NCBI GenBank assembly: GCA_928212115.1
Contig: CAKMRJ010005634.1
Coordinates: 175,085,629 to 175,149,628, forward strand
From: Lactuca virosa
Taxonomy: Eukaryota; Streptophyta; Magnoliopsida; Asterales; Asteraceae
Length of the DNA stretch: 64,000 nucleotides
Direction: 5' to 3'
Below are positions 1-12,568 of the stretch, one piece after another (position 1 is the first letter of the stretch; each line of letters begins with the position of its first letter). A program made the translations under genes and the position numbers. The notes under the pieces were generated by a model that saw only the letters and a program-made list of their open reading frames with translations, made no database searches and was not told the DNA's origin.

Positions 1-3000
1 AGTCACTTAGTGCATTCTTATGACTAAGAAGAGGAGTCATGAATTGTGTGAAATGGTTAAATAAAAAGATGAGTCATACTTCGTTCCAAAACAATTCTTA
101 GAGTCATACTCCAAGATTGTAACTTGAGTGACATTCTTAAAGGGGTTTGTTACACTAGTCAAATGTAAGAGTAAAAGGTTATCTACTCTTGTACATTTGA
201 AATTGGTACGTTGTGGGTTTGTTGGGATAAACAGAGACCAACTAGCCAATTGTGTAAAGTGTTAGTCTTGATAAAGAATCCGCACTATCTCTTGAATAAT
301 TGACAAGGGAGTCTTATATGTCAGAGGATAGTGGGAGTCTTAAAGCTCTTGAAAGTTCAAGACTTAATCAAGAATAAAACCAAAGGCCTTCACTAGCACA
401 CGACTTGAGGTTTATAACCTTATCGTGTTGAAATATTTTGTGCCTATTACAGTTGGCTTTGCATAGGAGTTCTGCGAGTTCTCCATTGGGTATCACAACT
501 ACTTCGAAGCAATGGCAGGCACCTGAGCTGCCAAATGGCAAGAATTTAAGATTGCACAAGTTTACTCAATATTAGTTTGGATTTGTCACTAACCCTTGTC
601 TTGTGCATTATGGTTTTGACAAATTCATCATGGATACGAACACTCCACTATTAAATCTAAGTGTCATAAGGTTTTCTCTCTGATTCATGAAAATGATGGT
701 GAGGAAACACTTCACTAAGTAGATTTTTAGCTAGATAGCAATTGTGATATTTGCATTCTCAAGTCGTTAGTGGAGCGTGTGTGGTTTTAATACCGGCACA
801 TACCATGGACTTGTGAGAAGTGGCAAAGGTCTAAACAATTGAGACTATGATTACGGCATCCCCTTTTCATAGTTCTAAAATTGTTTAGACACACATGTGA
901 GCTATCTAAGCGAGGTGTATGATTTTGATAAAGTTTTATCAAAACAATCTAGTATCAGAAATCTGAACTTGGTAAGAAGTCAGCTATTTCTGAGTACATG
1001 TCCAAAGCTAGTGGGAGCATAAGTGTTATGCTAATAATCATCATGTTAGTGGGAGCATGATATTATGACAAAGGTTGCAAGTTAGCAATGTTAATTATAG
1101 AAACAAAAGTTTCAATTCGTGAGGTTGCAGGGGTTGAAAAAGTTGTTTTACTATAATTAAGGGAGAGGGAAATTATACTCATTTCAATTCTAAGAGCTTA
1201 GATTGAGATTTTAAATCGTATTTAATCAGGAATATATATATAAGATATATATATATATGAATTTCATGTTGGAATGGCTCAACATAAGGAAATTCTATAT
1301 ACGGGTTCCATTATTTGCGTTCTAAAATTCGATTATGATTACGGCATCCCTTTTCATAATCTGAATTTTGAGAACTTGGCAAATAAATGGAAATATTATA
1401 GCAAAAAGACTGGTTTAGTCTTTATGTGAGACATCATGATCGTGTCCCATATGCTTCGGATATAGGATCGATTACATGTGCTATATTCATCCATCCTTTC
1501 TAAAATTTCCAAAGCCTGGGGCATTATGAAGGGAAAAGGTCTAGAATTGGATATGACTAAAATGATTAAGCAATTGTCGAGGACAATCTAAGGTTTACCA
1601 AAGATTGGTTGCTCAAGGACAGTTGGAAGTATAATGTTAATTCTAGAAGGACCATATTGACATAATCTGTAAGGAGGCAACTCTTGTTCAGAAGTGATAG
1701 TCAAAATGGAATATGGAAATGTTTCAAAGTTAGAAATTATTCAATCTATATAAGATTAGGAAACTTAATGAAAGAAGGATGTTTCCAAGGAGCTGATCTC
1801 CTTTGGAATGCTCTGTAATGATTGTTGTCAAGTCTTTCTGACTTTGTGCATAATCATTAAGAGGATCAATGCATATAAGTTTAGAATCTAACAGATTTCA
1901 GTAATGGCATGAATTTGGAATTCTTGCATTTGCAGTAAGGATTTGGGACTGTGAAAAGAGGATCATTGGAGTGATGTTCAATTGATCTATTTTACAAAGT
2001 AAAGATCATAGACAAACATAGTATGCATACTTGGTGTATGGCATGACTAGTGTTTAGAAAACATAGTGTACATGCTTGGAGCATGGGACAACTATTGTTT
2101 TAAATTCAAGTATAAGTTGATAAACCGAAACAATGATAATGAGTAATCAGTATGGTGATAAATAAAAGTGTTTATTTATATTCATAGGGTTTGATACCAT
2201 ATTTGATTCATTTATTCTTGTGTTTCACTTGCATGTTTTGACTTCCAGAATAACTAAGTCGCTCTTCCTGAATGATTAAAGTTATTCAAACCATCCACAG
2301 TCGGTCATATGTTGGAAGTAGATATGAATCAAGACTGTCATGGGTTGGTTTGTAGAGGTCCAAGTGTGGTGGACAAAGTGGTGCTACAACACTCATGAGT
2401 GCTCATAAGTTCTGAGTTTGGATTCAACCCGCGCTATTTGAATCACTTCATGGATTTTATCACGAGTGATCATGAGACGATAATATCTTATATTCTTCAA
2501 ACCTAGAGATATGAGTTGTTACTATGAGTTGGTTTATACATTGATTGCACGAAAACCGCATTGGTAACTCGATGTTATAAAATGTGCCTTTGTGTATGAT
2601 TCAACAAGTAGTAGAACAAGCCAATGAGTCGAAAGTTTATCCATTCCTTTACCTTCGGGATAAAAGCGATATATGTGGGCCCCTCGATGATTTAAAGATG
2701 ATACATGTGAGTGCTTGGCCAAGCCAGGACTGATTTGATTTGTTCAATCAGTCAATCATCATGAATCGGAAATCAAGAAACAACAAATGGACAGAGAGAA
2801 TGATTGATAATCCATGTCTCGGTCCATATGATATCTAGAATGGAGGAATATATGATCCCTTATCTAATGGACAAGTCATTGACAAAGGTCAGAGTTCATC
2901 GACAAGGTCAGAGTTCGACAGAAGCTTTTGAGAGCTAAGATTGCTGATCGGTTCCTGAAGTCATACGCAATAATAGTTCTAGACTTATCCAAGTGGGAGA

Positions 3001-3001
3001 C
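1..3001 (+). mobile_element. Internal region of a non-autonomous Ty1/copia element (3' part)
   Basis: This is the body of a copia-type element whose 5' end lies outside the window. No gag or pol reading frame is visible; the longest open frames are about 60-70 codons and do not look like retroelement proteins. Its identity comes from shared non-coding sequence. The block near 766-806 (the palindrome-like 'gtggagcgtgtgtggtt' segment) and the 'gattacggcatccc' blocks near 849 and 1331 are reverse complements of leader sequence in the autonomous copia element at 7836-17148. The stretch about 2130-2990 matches the 3' non-coding region of that element in reverse complement. It ends in a purine-rich tract (about 2991-3001) directly before the LTR. 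I infer a derivative that kept leader and 3' end and lost the coding region. Confidence 0.7.
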
Positions 3002-3751
3002 TGTTGGATTAATGTCTAAGTCCATAACTATAATTGGTAAGACTTGACCCGACCCGGCATGGTCCATTTGGGTTGCATGGCATCATGTATTTGGATAGAC
3101 TATAATGAGAGAAATAACACTTAAGGTTGGTTAATATATTATAAGTTCTAATATATTAATAAGGTTATTTAATTAGTATTGATCAAGAATTAATTTGGAA
3201 TTAATTAAGTGATCAAAAGGAGACTAATTAAATATATGGGTTGATTATGTAAATCATTCATTCTTATATATGTGGGCTTGTGATCCAAGATTCCTTATGG
3301 GACTAAGTCCATGGGTGACCCATGGATACTCCATGGAGGTTAAAATCCATGGAGCATAAGGAATGGGTAAAGTTATGAGTTACATGGTGTAACCCTAATA
3401 GCCACCATATAAAAGAATCCCATGGCTCAAGAAATCATGCACTAATGTGTGAGTGTGAGGGCTAGACGATTTCAAGGAGTGTTCAAGTTTCTCTCAAGTT
3501 ATTCCAAGTGTATTTGGTGTTGTGTGAACCATTTGAGGTGTCACACTTGGGGCACTAGGCACTCAAGCTTCATGAAGACATTCTACATCAAAGAGGTATG
3601 TATTCTATCTTGTTATATTTATTATTTTGTATGCTAGATTAGAATAATACCTTGGATGTTCATAATTGTATGTATAATAGAGAAAACATAGATCCAAGGT
3701 ATTTAGGGTTGCATGTACACTTAGGAGTGTTAGAATGCTCATAACCCAACA
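3002..3751 (+). repeat. Ty1/copia 3' LTR
   Basis: A 750-bp LTR that starts TGTTGGATTAATGTC and ends TAACCCAACA, giving the inverted terminal motif TGTTGG/CCAACA. It follows the purine tract immediately. Its first 60 bases match, in reverse complement, the outer ends of the copia LTRs at 8611, 17148 and 61297. The 5' LTR and the left target duplication lie outside the window, so the duplication (expected GATTG at 3752-3756) cannot be checked. Confidence 0.8.
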
Positions 3752-4887
3752 GATTGACTGAGGACTCTTGATCTAGGCTCTCTCACCTGTTCCTTTTTTG
3801 GTTATGGTTCTAGGGTAGGATCACTTGTCCGGGTGTCTATCTCACCTCTGATTATATACGATCATGCATTTATTGGATTAATGCTACTTAGTATGTCGTT
3901 ATGTTGTAGTGATCGGTTAGATCTGTATTCTGGTATTGAGTATGTTGATAGGTTGTAGTGAGCTATTAGATCTGTATTCTGGTGCCGAGTACGATGTTAT
4001 GTTGTAGTGATCTGGTAGATCTGTATCCTAGTATCGAGTATGTTGTTATGTTGTAGTGATCTGTTAGATCAGTATCCTGATAAGTAGGATGTTGCTATGC
4101 TATAGTGCACTGTTGGATCTGTTTGTCGTCTATACTTACTGGTTCTCATATGGTGGAGTGCCCTAGGGACTGTCTGTGGTTATGTAGGATAGCCTGAGAA
4201 CTCTTGGTCTAAGATTTCTTGCCTGTTCCTTGTTTGGTTGTGGCTCTAAGAGTAGGATCTCATTTGGGGTGGCTATCTCACCTCTGGGTACTTATGGTTA
4301 CGCATTTCATGGAGGTTAGCTGGTAGTGGGACTGTGTGTTGTGAGAGGACTAGTAGGTGGGAGTGAGCTGTATGATTGTTGTTTGCCTTTATTATGTGCC
4401 TTCTTGATCCTTGTTTGTTTATATGTCGGCATATGGTGGTGGTGGGTTGAGGCGGTCCTACTTTGTTCCATAGGCGAAAATACCCGGTGCGGACCGGCTG
4501 TAAGCCGAAGGCACGGAGGCTCGGGAGGAGCAGTTAGGTTGAGGCGGTAGGCCAACAAACCCTGGTATTCAGGCCCGGATAGATTGAAGGCCTACAACGC
4601 AGTCCATTCAGGTCGAAGGCCGAAGAGCGGTCGTTATGCATGCTTGTATGTTTATCGTATGGGGTATTTTGGGGGGAAAGTCACTAAGCTTTATGCTTAC
4701 CTAGTTGTTTATGGTTTCAGGTATCAACGGTGATTATGGGAAGTCAAAGGCGGGATTGTACACAGTCAGCTGCAACATTGAGGATTTCGCGTTAATATAA
4801 TTTGGAATAAACACTTTTCTTAATAATGGATTTATAAATTGGAAAGTTTTACCTTAATAAAAATGAAAAATTTTGGTTGTGAAAATT
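3752..4887 (+). repeat. Truncated Ty3/gypsy LTR
   Basis: This is LTR-derived sequence lacking its 5' end, which was cut by the copia insertion at 3751. It contains the block found near the 3' end of the other gypsy LTRs here (ctcactaagctt..gcttac, then gtttcag/gta at about 4715-4726) and a 3' tail (tgtgaaaatt) like that at 46990. It breaks off about a dozen bases before the expected LTR end and runs straight into RT sequence, so primer site, gag and protease are missing. The segments at about 3760-3880 and 4197-4310 are related, which suggests an internal duplication. Confidence 0.6.
3888..4128 (+). repeat. Minisatellite in gypsy LTR, about 50-bp unit
   Basis: Roughly five imperfect copies of a unit centred on gttgtagtga..tta gatctgta, each 45-65 bp. 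A single diverged copy of the same unit is present in the LTR at 24003-24032, so the array grew from a unit native to this LTR family. Confidence 0.7.
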
Positions 4888-7252
4888 GACGGCCTTCCGG
4901 ACTCGCTATGGTCATTACGAGTTCATGGTGATGCCTTTTGGGCTCACCAATGCTCCAGTCACGTTCATGGACCTCATTAACCGCGTATGCAGGCTGATGT
5001 TGGATCGGTCTGTGATTGTATTCATTGATGATATCCTGGTCCATTCCAAGACCTGGGAGCAGCACGAGCAACACTTAAGGGATGTATTGGAGACTTTGAG
5101 GAGGGAGAGACGTTATGCGAAGTTCTCCAAGTGTGAGTTTTAGTTGCGCGAAGTGCAATTTTTGGGGCACCTTGTCAACCAGAACTGTATTCTGGTTGAT
5201 CCAGCCAAGGTCGAGGCCGTGATGAGGTGGGAGGTTTCGAGGTCTCCATCTGAGATTTGGAGTTTCCTTGGATTAGCATGTTACTATCGGAGATTCATCC
5301 AGGATTTCTCCAAAATAGCGGTTCCGTTGACCCAATTGACGAAGAAGACCGTCACTTTTTGTTGGGACCCTGGATAGCATACAACTTTTGAGATCTTGAG
5401 ACAGAGACTATGCGAGGCGTCGATTTTGACCCTGCAAAGGGAGTTGAGGATCTTGTGGTTTATTTTGATGCTTCTATCACGGGTTTGGGGGCAGTGCTGA
5501 TGCAGAGGGGTCACGTGATCGCTTACGCTTTGAGGCAGTTGAAGCCTCATGAGGCAAACTATCTGACGCATGATTTGGAGTTAGGGGCTATGGTTTTTGC
5601 CCTCAATATTTGGTTTCCGTTGTAATATTTACACGGATCCCAAGAGCCTGAGGTACGTGATGGATCGGCCAAATCTGAATATGTGGCAGCGCCGGTGGTT
5701 GTATGTAGTGAAGGATTATGATTGTGAGATCCTTTACCATCTGGGGAATGCCAATGTGGTGGTCGATGCTCTCAGCCGCAAGGTAGTCGCGGCTTCAATC
5801 AGTGATATTTTGTTTGAGGTTGATCGTGATTACCATGCTATTGGAGCGGATTCGTGAGGCTTAGATCAAGGCTGTGAAGGAAGAGCACCTGAAGACTGAG
5901 CGCATTGTGGGTCGGGTGGCTTCTTCCTTCATCGGAGGGTATGGGTTCCGTATTGGGGTGGTATGCGTCAGATTCTGATGGAGGAGGCGCACAAGTCGAA
6001 GTTCTTCATTCATCCCGGAGCGACGAAGATGTATAGAGATCTTCTTCCTGATTATTGGTGGCCCTGCATGAAGCGGGATGTGGCTTGGTATGTGGAGAGG
6101 TGCTTAACTTGCAAGAAAGTCAAGGCCAAACATCAGCGACCTCACGGAAAGATGCAGTGGTTGGATATTCCTGTTTGGAAATGGGAGGAGATTACCATGA
6201 ATTTAATTACAAAGTTGCTTCGGAATGCGCGTGGAGTGGATTCGATTTGGGTCATCGTGGATCGATTCACCAAGAGCGCGCATGTATCCCAATTCAGGAG
6301 AGTATCTCCGTGGAGAGGTTGGATGAGGTATACATCAGGGAGGTTGTAGCGCGGCATGGGGTACCGGTTTCAGTGGTTTCAGACAGGGATGTCCGATTTT
6401 CTTGTAGATTTTGGAATAGGTTCCATGACGAGTTGGGTACTCGTCTCCATTTCAGCACGAGATTCCATACACAGAATGACCGTTAGAGTGAGCGGACCAT
6501 TCAGACCTTGGAGGATATGCTTCAGGTGTGTTTTTGGATTTTGGTGGGAGTTGGGATACGTATCTTCCGTTAGCGGAATTTTCGTATAACAACAGTTATC
6601 ACACCAGCATCGATCGATCTCCTTTTGAGATGCTTTATGGGAGGAACTGCTGGACCCCGGTTTGTTAGGGTGAGGTCGTCCATCGAGTCATGGAAAGTAC
6701 CGAGGTGGTACTCAAGACTATCGAGTTGATCCAACAGGTTCGGAGTAGACTCCATACAGCTCAGAGTCATCAAAAGAGCTATGCCAACAAGCGATGATTA
6801 GATCTAGAGTTCCAGGTGGAGGATATGGTTCTCCTGAATGTGTCACCTTGGAAAGGTGTCATCCAATTCAGAAAAAGGGGCAAGCTGGACCCCAAGTACA
6901 TCGGTCCTTTCAGGGTTTTGGTCCGGGTGGGCCGGGTTGCTTATCGCTTGGATCTTCTCAAGGAGCTCAGTTAGATCCATAGCACTTTCCACGTCTATAG
7001 GTTGCAAAAATTTTTAGTGGATGATTCCGCGGTAGTACCATTGGAGTATATTCAGGTGGATGATCGCCTGAATTACATCGAGAAACCGATAGCGATTCTT
7101 GACCAGAAGACAAAAACCTTAAGGAACAAGGTTGTTGAGTTGGTGAAAGTTCAGTGGCAACATCGCAAGGTTTCAGAATGGACGTGGGAACCGGAGGACG
7201 AGATGAGGGAGCACTACCCATAGTTATTTGAGGCAGCGGACTTCGAGGATGA
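4888..7252 (+). pseudogene. Decayed Ty3/gypsy pol: RT, RNase H, integrase, chromodomain-like tail
   Basis: This is remnant pol of a chromovirus-type element, broken by several stops and frameshifts (stops near 5142, 5377 and 5626). Reading in order: the RT fingers/palm from RYGHYEF and FGLTNAP (about 4905-4960); the catalytic FIDDIL (about 5022); the RNase H start YFDASITGLGAVL (about 5460); a second RNase H block with YTDPKSL (about 5628); the integrase zinc-binding HPGATKMYRDL..CLTCKK (about 6012-6115); the integrase core around WVIVDRFTKSAH (about 6250); and a C-terminal block with LNYIEKP..WTWEPEDEM (about 7068-7205). The core motif reads TMNLITK, so an acidic catalytic position appears to be Asn. 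RT starts abruptly at the LTR junction, so its N-terminal third is gone. Not functional. Confidence 0.85.
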
Positions 7253-7263
7253 AGTCTGATTCA

Positions 7264-7276
7264 AGTGGGGGAGAAT
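7264..7276 (+). other. Polypurine tract of gypsy remnant
   Basis: A purine-rich run, agtgggggagaat, immediately before the LTR start TGTAACA. It matches the tracts at 22934-22945 and 52567-52580 and would prime plus-strand synthesis. Confidence 0.75.
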
Positions 7277-7835
7277 TGTAACATTCGAGTTTTTGGTAAG
7301 TTTCCTTTTACCCCCTTTCATGTAAATTCTTTTCGTATTTGGTCCTTGGTTAGTACACGGGGCGTACTCTATGAGTACGCTTAGCGTACTAGCCATAAGT
7401 TGGTCGCGGGCATCATCCATGTACGTTGGGCATACGTAGGAGTACGTTGAGCGTACGCATCGATTGGGCAAAACCTAATGTTTAGGGTTTACACCCTATT
7501 TAAACACCATTATGCCACATCCTGGACATTTTTAGACCAACCTCCATCCTCCTTGTCCAAGAAAACCGAAACCCTAAGTGTGTTAGTGAGTTTTTGAGCT
7601 TGATAAAGAGATTTTTGGTGTCTTAAGGTAAAGAAGAAGAAGAGAACCCCTTGGAGAAGTAGATTGAGCTTGTGGATCAAGGATCACCTTCTCATTTGCA
7701 AGCTTTTGAGGAAAAAGCTCATAATTCTATGTTTATTTATGATAGATCTTCTTTATGGTGTTTCTTGGGCATTTTTTAGCCTTTTATGCTAAAGGTGGGC
7801 TTTTGATCTACTCTAGAAGTAATGGATGCTAGATC
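7277..7835 (+). repeat. Ty3/gypsy LTR, left piece (split by copia)
   Basis: The LTR starts TGTAACATTCG right after the polypurine tract. It contains paired GTACGC..GCGTAC palindromes (about 7355-7456), an aaacctaa motif, and a TATTTAA box at 7498-7504, 221 bp from the LTR start. It is interrupted at AGATC (7831-7835) by the reverse-strand copia element and resumes at 17154. Confidence 0.85.
7498..7504 (+). promoter_or_regulatory. TATA box of gypsy LTR
   Basis: TATTTAA, downstream of the palindromes and of aaacctaa. The same order and spacing recur at 23143, 35114 and 52780. Read as the LTR core promoter by position and cross-family conservation. Confidence 0.6.
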
Positions 7836-8611
7836 AGAAGGGTTTTGAGCACTATAACAATCATATGGTGCACATACAACCCTAGATGCTTTGGATCTAA
7901 GTTTTCTCAAGTTATACATGCAATTTCATTTCATCCAAAGCATACACCCTAGCTAGCATGCAATTGAAGATATACAACATAAAAACTAGTTAGATGAATA
8001 CCTATTTGTTGTAGCTTGTAGAACCTTGCCTTCCAAGAGCTTAGCACCTCAAATGTGATGCCTCAAATGAGTCACAAACACCAAATGCAAAAGGAGGCTT
8101 ATGAGAAAGAGGTAAGGAAGCACAAATCGGCTAGGGTTTCACCTTGGAACACTTGTGGCCGATTTTAGCATGCTAGGGGTTACTTTTATAGTGTGGAATT
8201 CCTAGGGTTTCATACATGTAAACCCTAATTCACCATGACTCTTCATATTTGATGGCCCTTTGGACTAAACCCTAATGGACTCTCATATAGGTTTACTCCA
8301 TGCCTAATCAACATGGATCATTAGCCTAAACTATAAGTATCACTGATTTACCAAATCAGTCCCTGTAAATTTAATCAGTCTCTTTTGATCACTAAATTAA
8401 TTCCAAATTAATTCTTGATCAATAGCAATTAAATAATATGATTTCTCAATTAATATATTATTCATATAATATATTAATAAATCAAAATAACCTCTTTCTC
8501 AAATATCCATCCTATCAAATTGCTCCAGTGAAGGCAACCTAAAAGTACCATGCAACTATCGGGTCAAGTACATACCAATTATAGTTATGGGCTTAGACAC
8601 CTAATCCAACA
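7836..8611 (-). repeat. 3' LTR of nested copia element
   Basis: 776 bp. On the minus strand it begins TGTTGGATTAGGTG (at 8611) and ends at 7836 next to the target duplication. It is near-identical to the flanks of the split LTR at 14860-17148. The last bases read CCCTTCT rather than the expected ..CA, so the terminal dinucleotide has mutated. Confidence 0.9.
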
Positions 8612-9483
8612 GTCTCTCACTTGGATAAGTTTAATAACTATAACTGCCAATGCAACTTCAAAATCCGACTAGCAATCGTAGCTCTCAAAAGTCGTTGTCG
8701 AACTTTGACCTAGTCAATGATGCGTCCTTTAGATAAGGGATCATATAATCCTCTGTTCTTCAAGATATCGTGTGGACAAATACATTGAATAAAGTCATAC
8801 TCATTGTCCAACTATTTGTTTCCCGATTTCTTATTTGTTTTACATAGAATTTAATTGAACACATCAATTGAGTCATGACCGGGCCCGGCACATAAGTCAA
8901 AAAAAATCATCGAGGGGCCAAGATATCGCTTTTAATCCTCTTAGGATAAAAGGAACAGATAAACTTCGACTTATATGTTTGTACTGATTACTTGTTAAAT
9001 CATACACAACAACACCTTTTAGAACATCAAGTTACTGATGTGTTTTCGTACTATCAATGCACAACCAACTCACAATCAACAACTCATATATCTTGGTTTG
9101 AAGACTATACGATATTATCATCTCACAATCACTCGTGATAAATTCCATGAAGTGATTCATCTGAGCGTGGGTTTAATCCAATACTCAAATTCTTATTTCA
9201 AGAGTACTCATGAACGTTGTAGCAAAATTTTCCTATGTATAAAACACCTTAGACAATCTACAAGCCAATTCATGACAGTCTAACTTCATAACCTACTTCC
9301 AAAGTATGATCGACTGTGGGTAGTTCGAATAATCATATTATTCTGGAAGTCAAAACATGCAAAAGTGAAACACAAAATAAACAATTGACAAAAGATAGTA
9401 AACTTTACTTATAAATAAAACTCATATTACTTAATCATCAAATGTCAATTACATTTATTTATTACAAGTTTCTAACTGTCTAT
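8612..9483 (-). other. 3' non-coding region of copia element with polypurine tract
   Basis: This lies between the RNase H stop and the 3' LTR. The minus-strand tract acttatccaagtgagagac (8612-8630) abuts the LTR. The region also occurs, in plus orientation, in the coding-less copia at about 2130-2990, and partly at 54474-55073. No ORF of note. Confidence 0.7.
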
Positions 9484-9960
9484 CTAATCATTAAAACTAA
9501 TATCGTCCCTCAGGCCAATGCTCCTAGCAAGCTGAAAATGCTTAACCCTACTCAATCCCTTCGTAAGGGGATATGTTGGGTTATCCTCTGACGATTCCCT
9601 CTTCACTATGAGGAGTCCCTCTTCTACTCGAGGTGTTATGAAGTGATATTTTCTCTCGATGTGCCTGGATCTGCCATGATCCCTCGGTTTCTTGGTTAAG
9701 GCGACCGCACCCTCGTTGTCACAGAAAATCTCCATAGGCTCCTTTACAGTTGGTACAACTCCAAGGTCTCCGATGAAGTTATTTAGCCATATTGCCTCCT
9801 TTGACGCTTCGCTTTGTGCTATGTACTCTGATTCGCACATTGAATCAGCTATAGTCTCCTGTTTGGAACTTTTCCATGTTACTGCTCCTCCATTGAGGAT
9901 AAATATTCCAATTTGACGGAGAACGGAAATTATCTCTGTCGGTCTAAAAGCTGGTGTCAC
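9484..9960 (-). pseudogene. Copia RNase H
   Basis: The C-terminal domain of the copia polyprotein, which degrades the RNA strand of the RNA/DNA hybrid. Visible motifs are AVTWKSSKQ, a CESEYIA block, FCDNEGAVAL and RHIERKYHFI, typical of copia RNase H. It is in a different frame from the RT frame that ends at 9944, so at least one frameshift separates them. The natural stop is at 9484-9486. Confidence 0.85.
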
Positions 9961-11168
9961 TATACCTTGTCACTCTCAAGTCATCACTCCCACCGAAGGT
10001 AAGGACCCAGTCCTTAGTCCTCCGCAGGTACTTAAGAATGTTCTTTACTGCTATCCAGTGAGCTCTACTAGGATTCCCTTGATATCGACTAACCATGCTC
10101 AAGGAAAAAGCCACATCAGGGTGAGTACATGTCATAGCATACATGATCGAGCCAACGGCAGAAGCATATGGTACTCGACTCATTTCTGCTAGTTCGGCAT
10201 CGGTACTCGGACTCTGAGTCTTACTTAGTTTGGTATTGCTCTGGATAGGCAATTCTCCTTTCTTTGAATTCTCCATGTTGAAACGTTTCAACACCTTGTC
10301 CAAGTAGATAGTTTGACTAAGTCCTATTAGTCTTTTAATCCTATTTCTCAATATACTTATCCCCATAATGTAAGCAGCTTCCCCGAGGTCCTTCATAGCG
10401 AAACACTTCCCAAGCCAGGACTTAACTTCCTGCAAGGTTAGAATGTCGTTTCCTATGAGTAGTATGTCATCCACATACAATACCAGAAAGCTAACTATAC
10501 TCCCACTAGCCTTGACATATACACAGGACTCATTCTCGCTTCTCGAAAAACCAAACTCTTTGACTTTCTCATCGAAACAGAGATTCCATCTGCGAGATGC
10601 TTGCTTTAATCCATAGATGGATTTCTCAATCTTACACACTCTATCAGAGTACTTCGCATCTACAAAACTGTATGGCTGATTCATGTAAACATCTTCAGCC
10701 AACTTCCCATTAAGGAAAGCGGTTTTGACATCCATCTTCCATATTTCATAATCATGAAACGCAGCTATGGCTAGCATAACCTTATAGATTTGATCTTCGC
10801 TACTGGTGAGAAGGTCTCGTCATAGTCAACTCCATGAGTTTGAGTAAAGCCCTTCGCAACCAATCATGCCTTATATGTGTGTACTTTCCCATCCATGTCG
10901 GTCTTCTTCTTGAAGATCCACTTGCACCCGACCATCTTACGACCTGGTACATTGTCAACCAAGTTCCAAAATTGATTGTCATACATAGACTGAATCCCGC
11001 TGGCCATCGCCTTTTTCTACTTTGCAGACTCTTGGCCCGTCATGGCTTCCTTGTAGTTGTTAGGTTCATCCAAATTTACCAGTGTGCTATCATTGATAAA
11101 CGTATCACCTTAACTTGTTATTTGAAAACCATATAACATAGGTGGAACACTAACTCTAATGGAACGTC
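9944..11168 (-). pseudogene. Copia reverse transcriptase (broken)
   Basis: Frame 10777-9944 holds most of RT: MDVKTAFLNG (catalytic Asp), IYGLKQASR, and the catalytic LVLYVDDILLIG box, followed by connection sequence with HPDVAFSLSMVSRY. The N-terminal RT segment, with the WIFKKK-type block, lies upstream at about 10780-10990 on the minus strand but in broken frames. Not translatable as one protein. Confidence 0.88.
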
Positions 11169-12254
11169 TCAGAGGTAAGGATTTTGGTCAACTGGTTCAA
11201 TAGGAGTCTCATCCTCAGGTTGAGTGCTAGTGTTAGAGGTTCCTTCATCGCTTAACTCTTGAAGCTCTTCAAGGTCAATTTTCCTCCCACTATCCTCTTG
11301 GCATATGAGTTCTCTTTCACGGAAGACACCCCTTCGTGCTACGAAGACCACGCTCTTACTAGGTCTATAGAACAAATATCCAAACGATTTCAGTGGGTAG
11401 CCTATGAAAATACAAAGCTCGCTACGAGGTTCGAGCTTGTCGTGAGTCTCTCGTCTCACGAAAGCCTCGCAACCCCAAACCTTGATATGTGTTAACGAGG
11501 GAACCTTCCCTGTCCACATTTCGTGAGGTGTTTTGGAAACCTTCTTAGTTGGGACGAGATTAAGGATATGGGCGGCAGTCTCTAAGGCATACCCCCAGAA
11601 TAAGATAGGTAACGAATCTTGACTCATCATGGAACGAACCATATCCAACAAGGTTCGATTGCACCTCTCAGCCACACCATTAAGTTGCGGTGTTCTAGGT
11701 GGCATCAATTGTGAAACAATTCCACATTCCTTAAGATAGTCGTGGAACTCAATACTGAGATACTCCCCACCTCGATCGGATCAGAGCATCTTTATTTTCC
11801 TGCCCAGTTGATTATCCACTTCTTGCTTAAACTCTTTAAACTTTTCAAAGGTTTCCGACTTGTGATTTATTAAGTAGATATATCCATATCTTCTATAATC
11901 GTCGGTAAAGGTTACATAGAAGCGGTTAGCATCCCTTATGGTGGATCTGAAGGGCCCACACACATTAGTATGTATGAGATCCAACAAACTCTCACCTCTT
12001 TCACAAGTACCAGTGAAAGGTGACTTGGTCATCTTTCCAAGCAAACAAGATTTCCACGTGTCATCTGACTTTAAGTCAAATGACTCCAACACTCCATCCT
12101 TTTGGAGTTGGGCTATGCGCTTCTTGTTGACATGTCCAAGACGACAATGCCACAAGCATGCTTTGTCCAAACCATTAGACGAATCAATATGCAATACATT
12201 ATTTCCTAAGTTGTCTACAACCATCACAGTTTCATATACACCATTACAAGGCAA
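11169..12254 (-). pseudogene. Copia integrase (two open pieces)
   Basis: Piece 12254-11781 has the GAG-pre-integrase zinc-binding region (CRLGHVNKKRIAQL, ..KSCLLGKM) and the start of the catalytic core (FTDDYRRYGYIYL). One expected first-core acidic position reads LIHTNVCGPF, i.e. Asn. Piece 11708-11169 has PPRTPQLNGVAER, the block carrying the last catalytic Glu region, and the C-terminal KVWGCEAFVR segment. A stop and frame break lie between them (about 11710-11785). Confidence 0.88.
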
Positions 12255-12274
12255 TGCTTCACAATAAAACTTAT

Positions 12275-12568
12275 TTATATACCAATTTCATTATTAAATG
12301 AAAATCTAAAACCTTGTTTATATAAACCATGAAAAGAAATAATGTTTCTCGCCATATCAGAAAAGTAGCAACAATTGTTCAAATCTAGTCCTAACCCATT
12401 AGTAAGAAATAAAGAATAAACTCCAATCTTGGTGACAGGCGACGCTTTCCTATTCCCCATGATCAAGTTCATCTTCCCATGCTCCACATCCCTACTTCCT
12501 TTTAGACCCTGCAAATCAGAACAAATGTGAAAACTACATCCAGTATTAAGGACCCCAAGAATTAGCAT
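12275..12568 (-). pseudogene. Copia protease
   Basis: An aspartic protease domain. The active-site triad position reads LNTGCSFHICSD, where related elements have an Asp in the first place, so the catalytic residue is lost. It overlaps the end of gag in another frame. Confidence 0.75.

Noticed and set aside
4316..4558. Overlapping 74-80 codon ORFs on both strands
   Set aside because: They fall within LTR sequence with tandem repeats and have no protein features.
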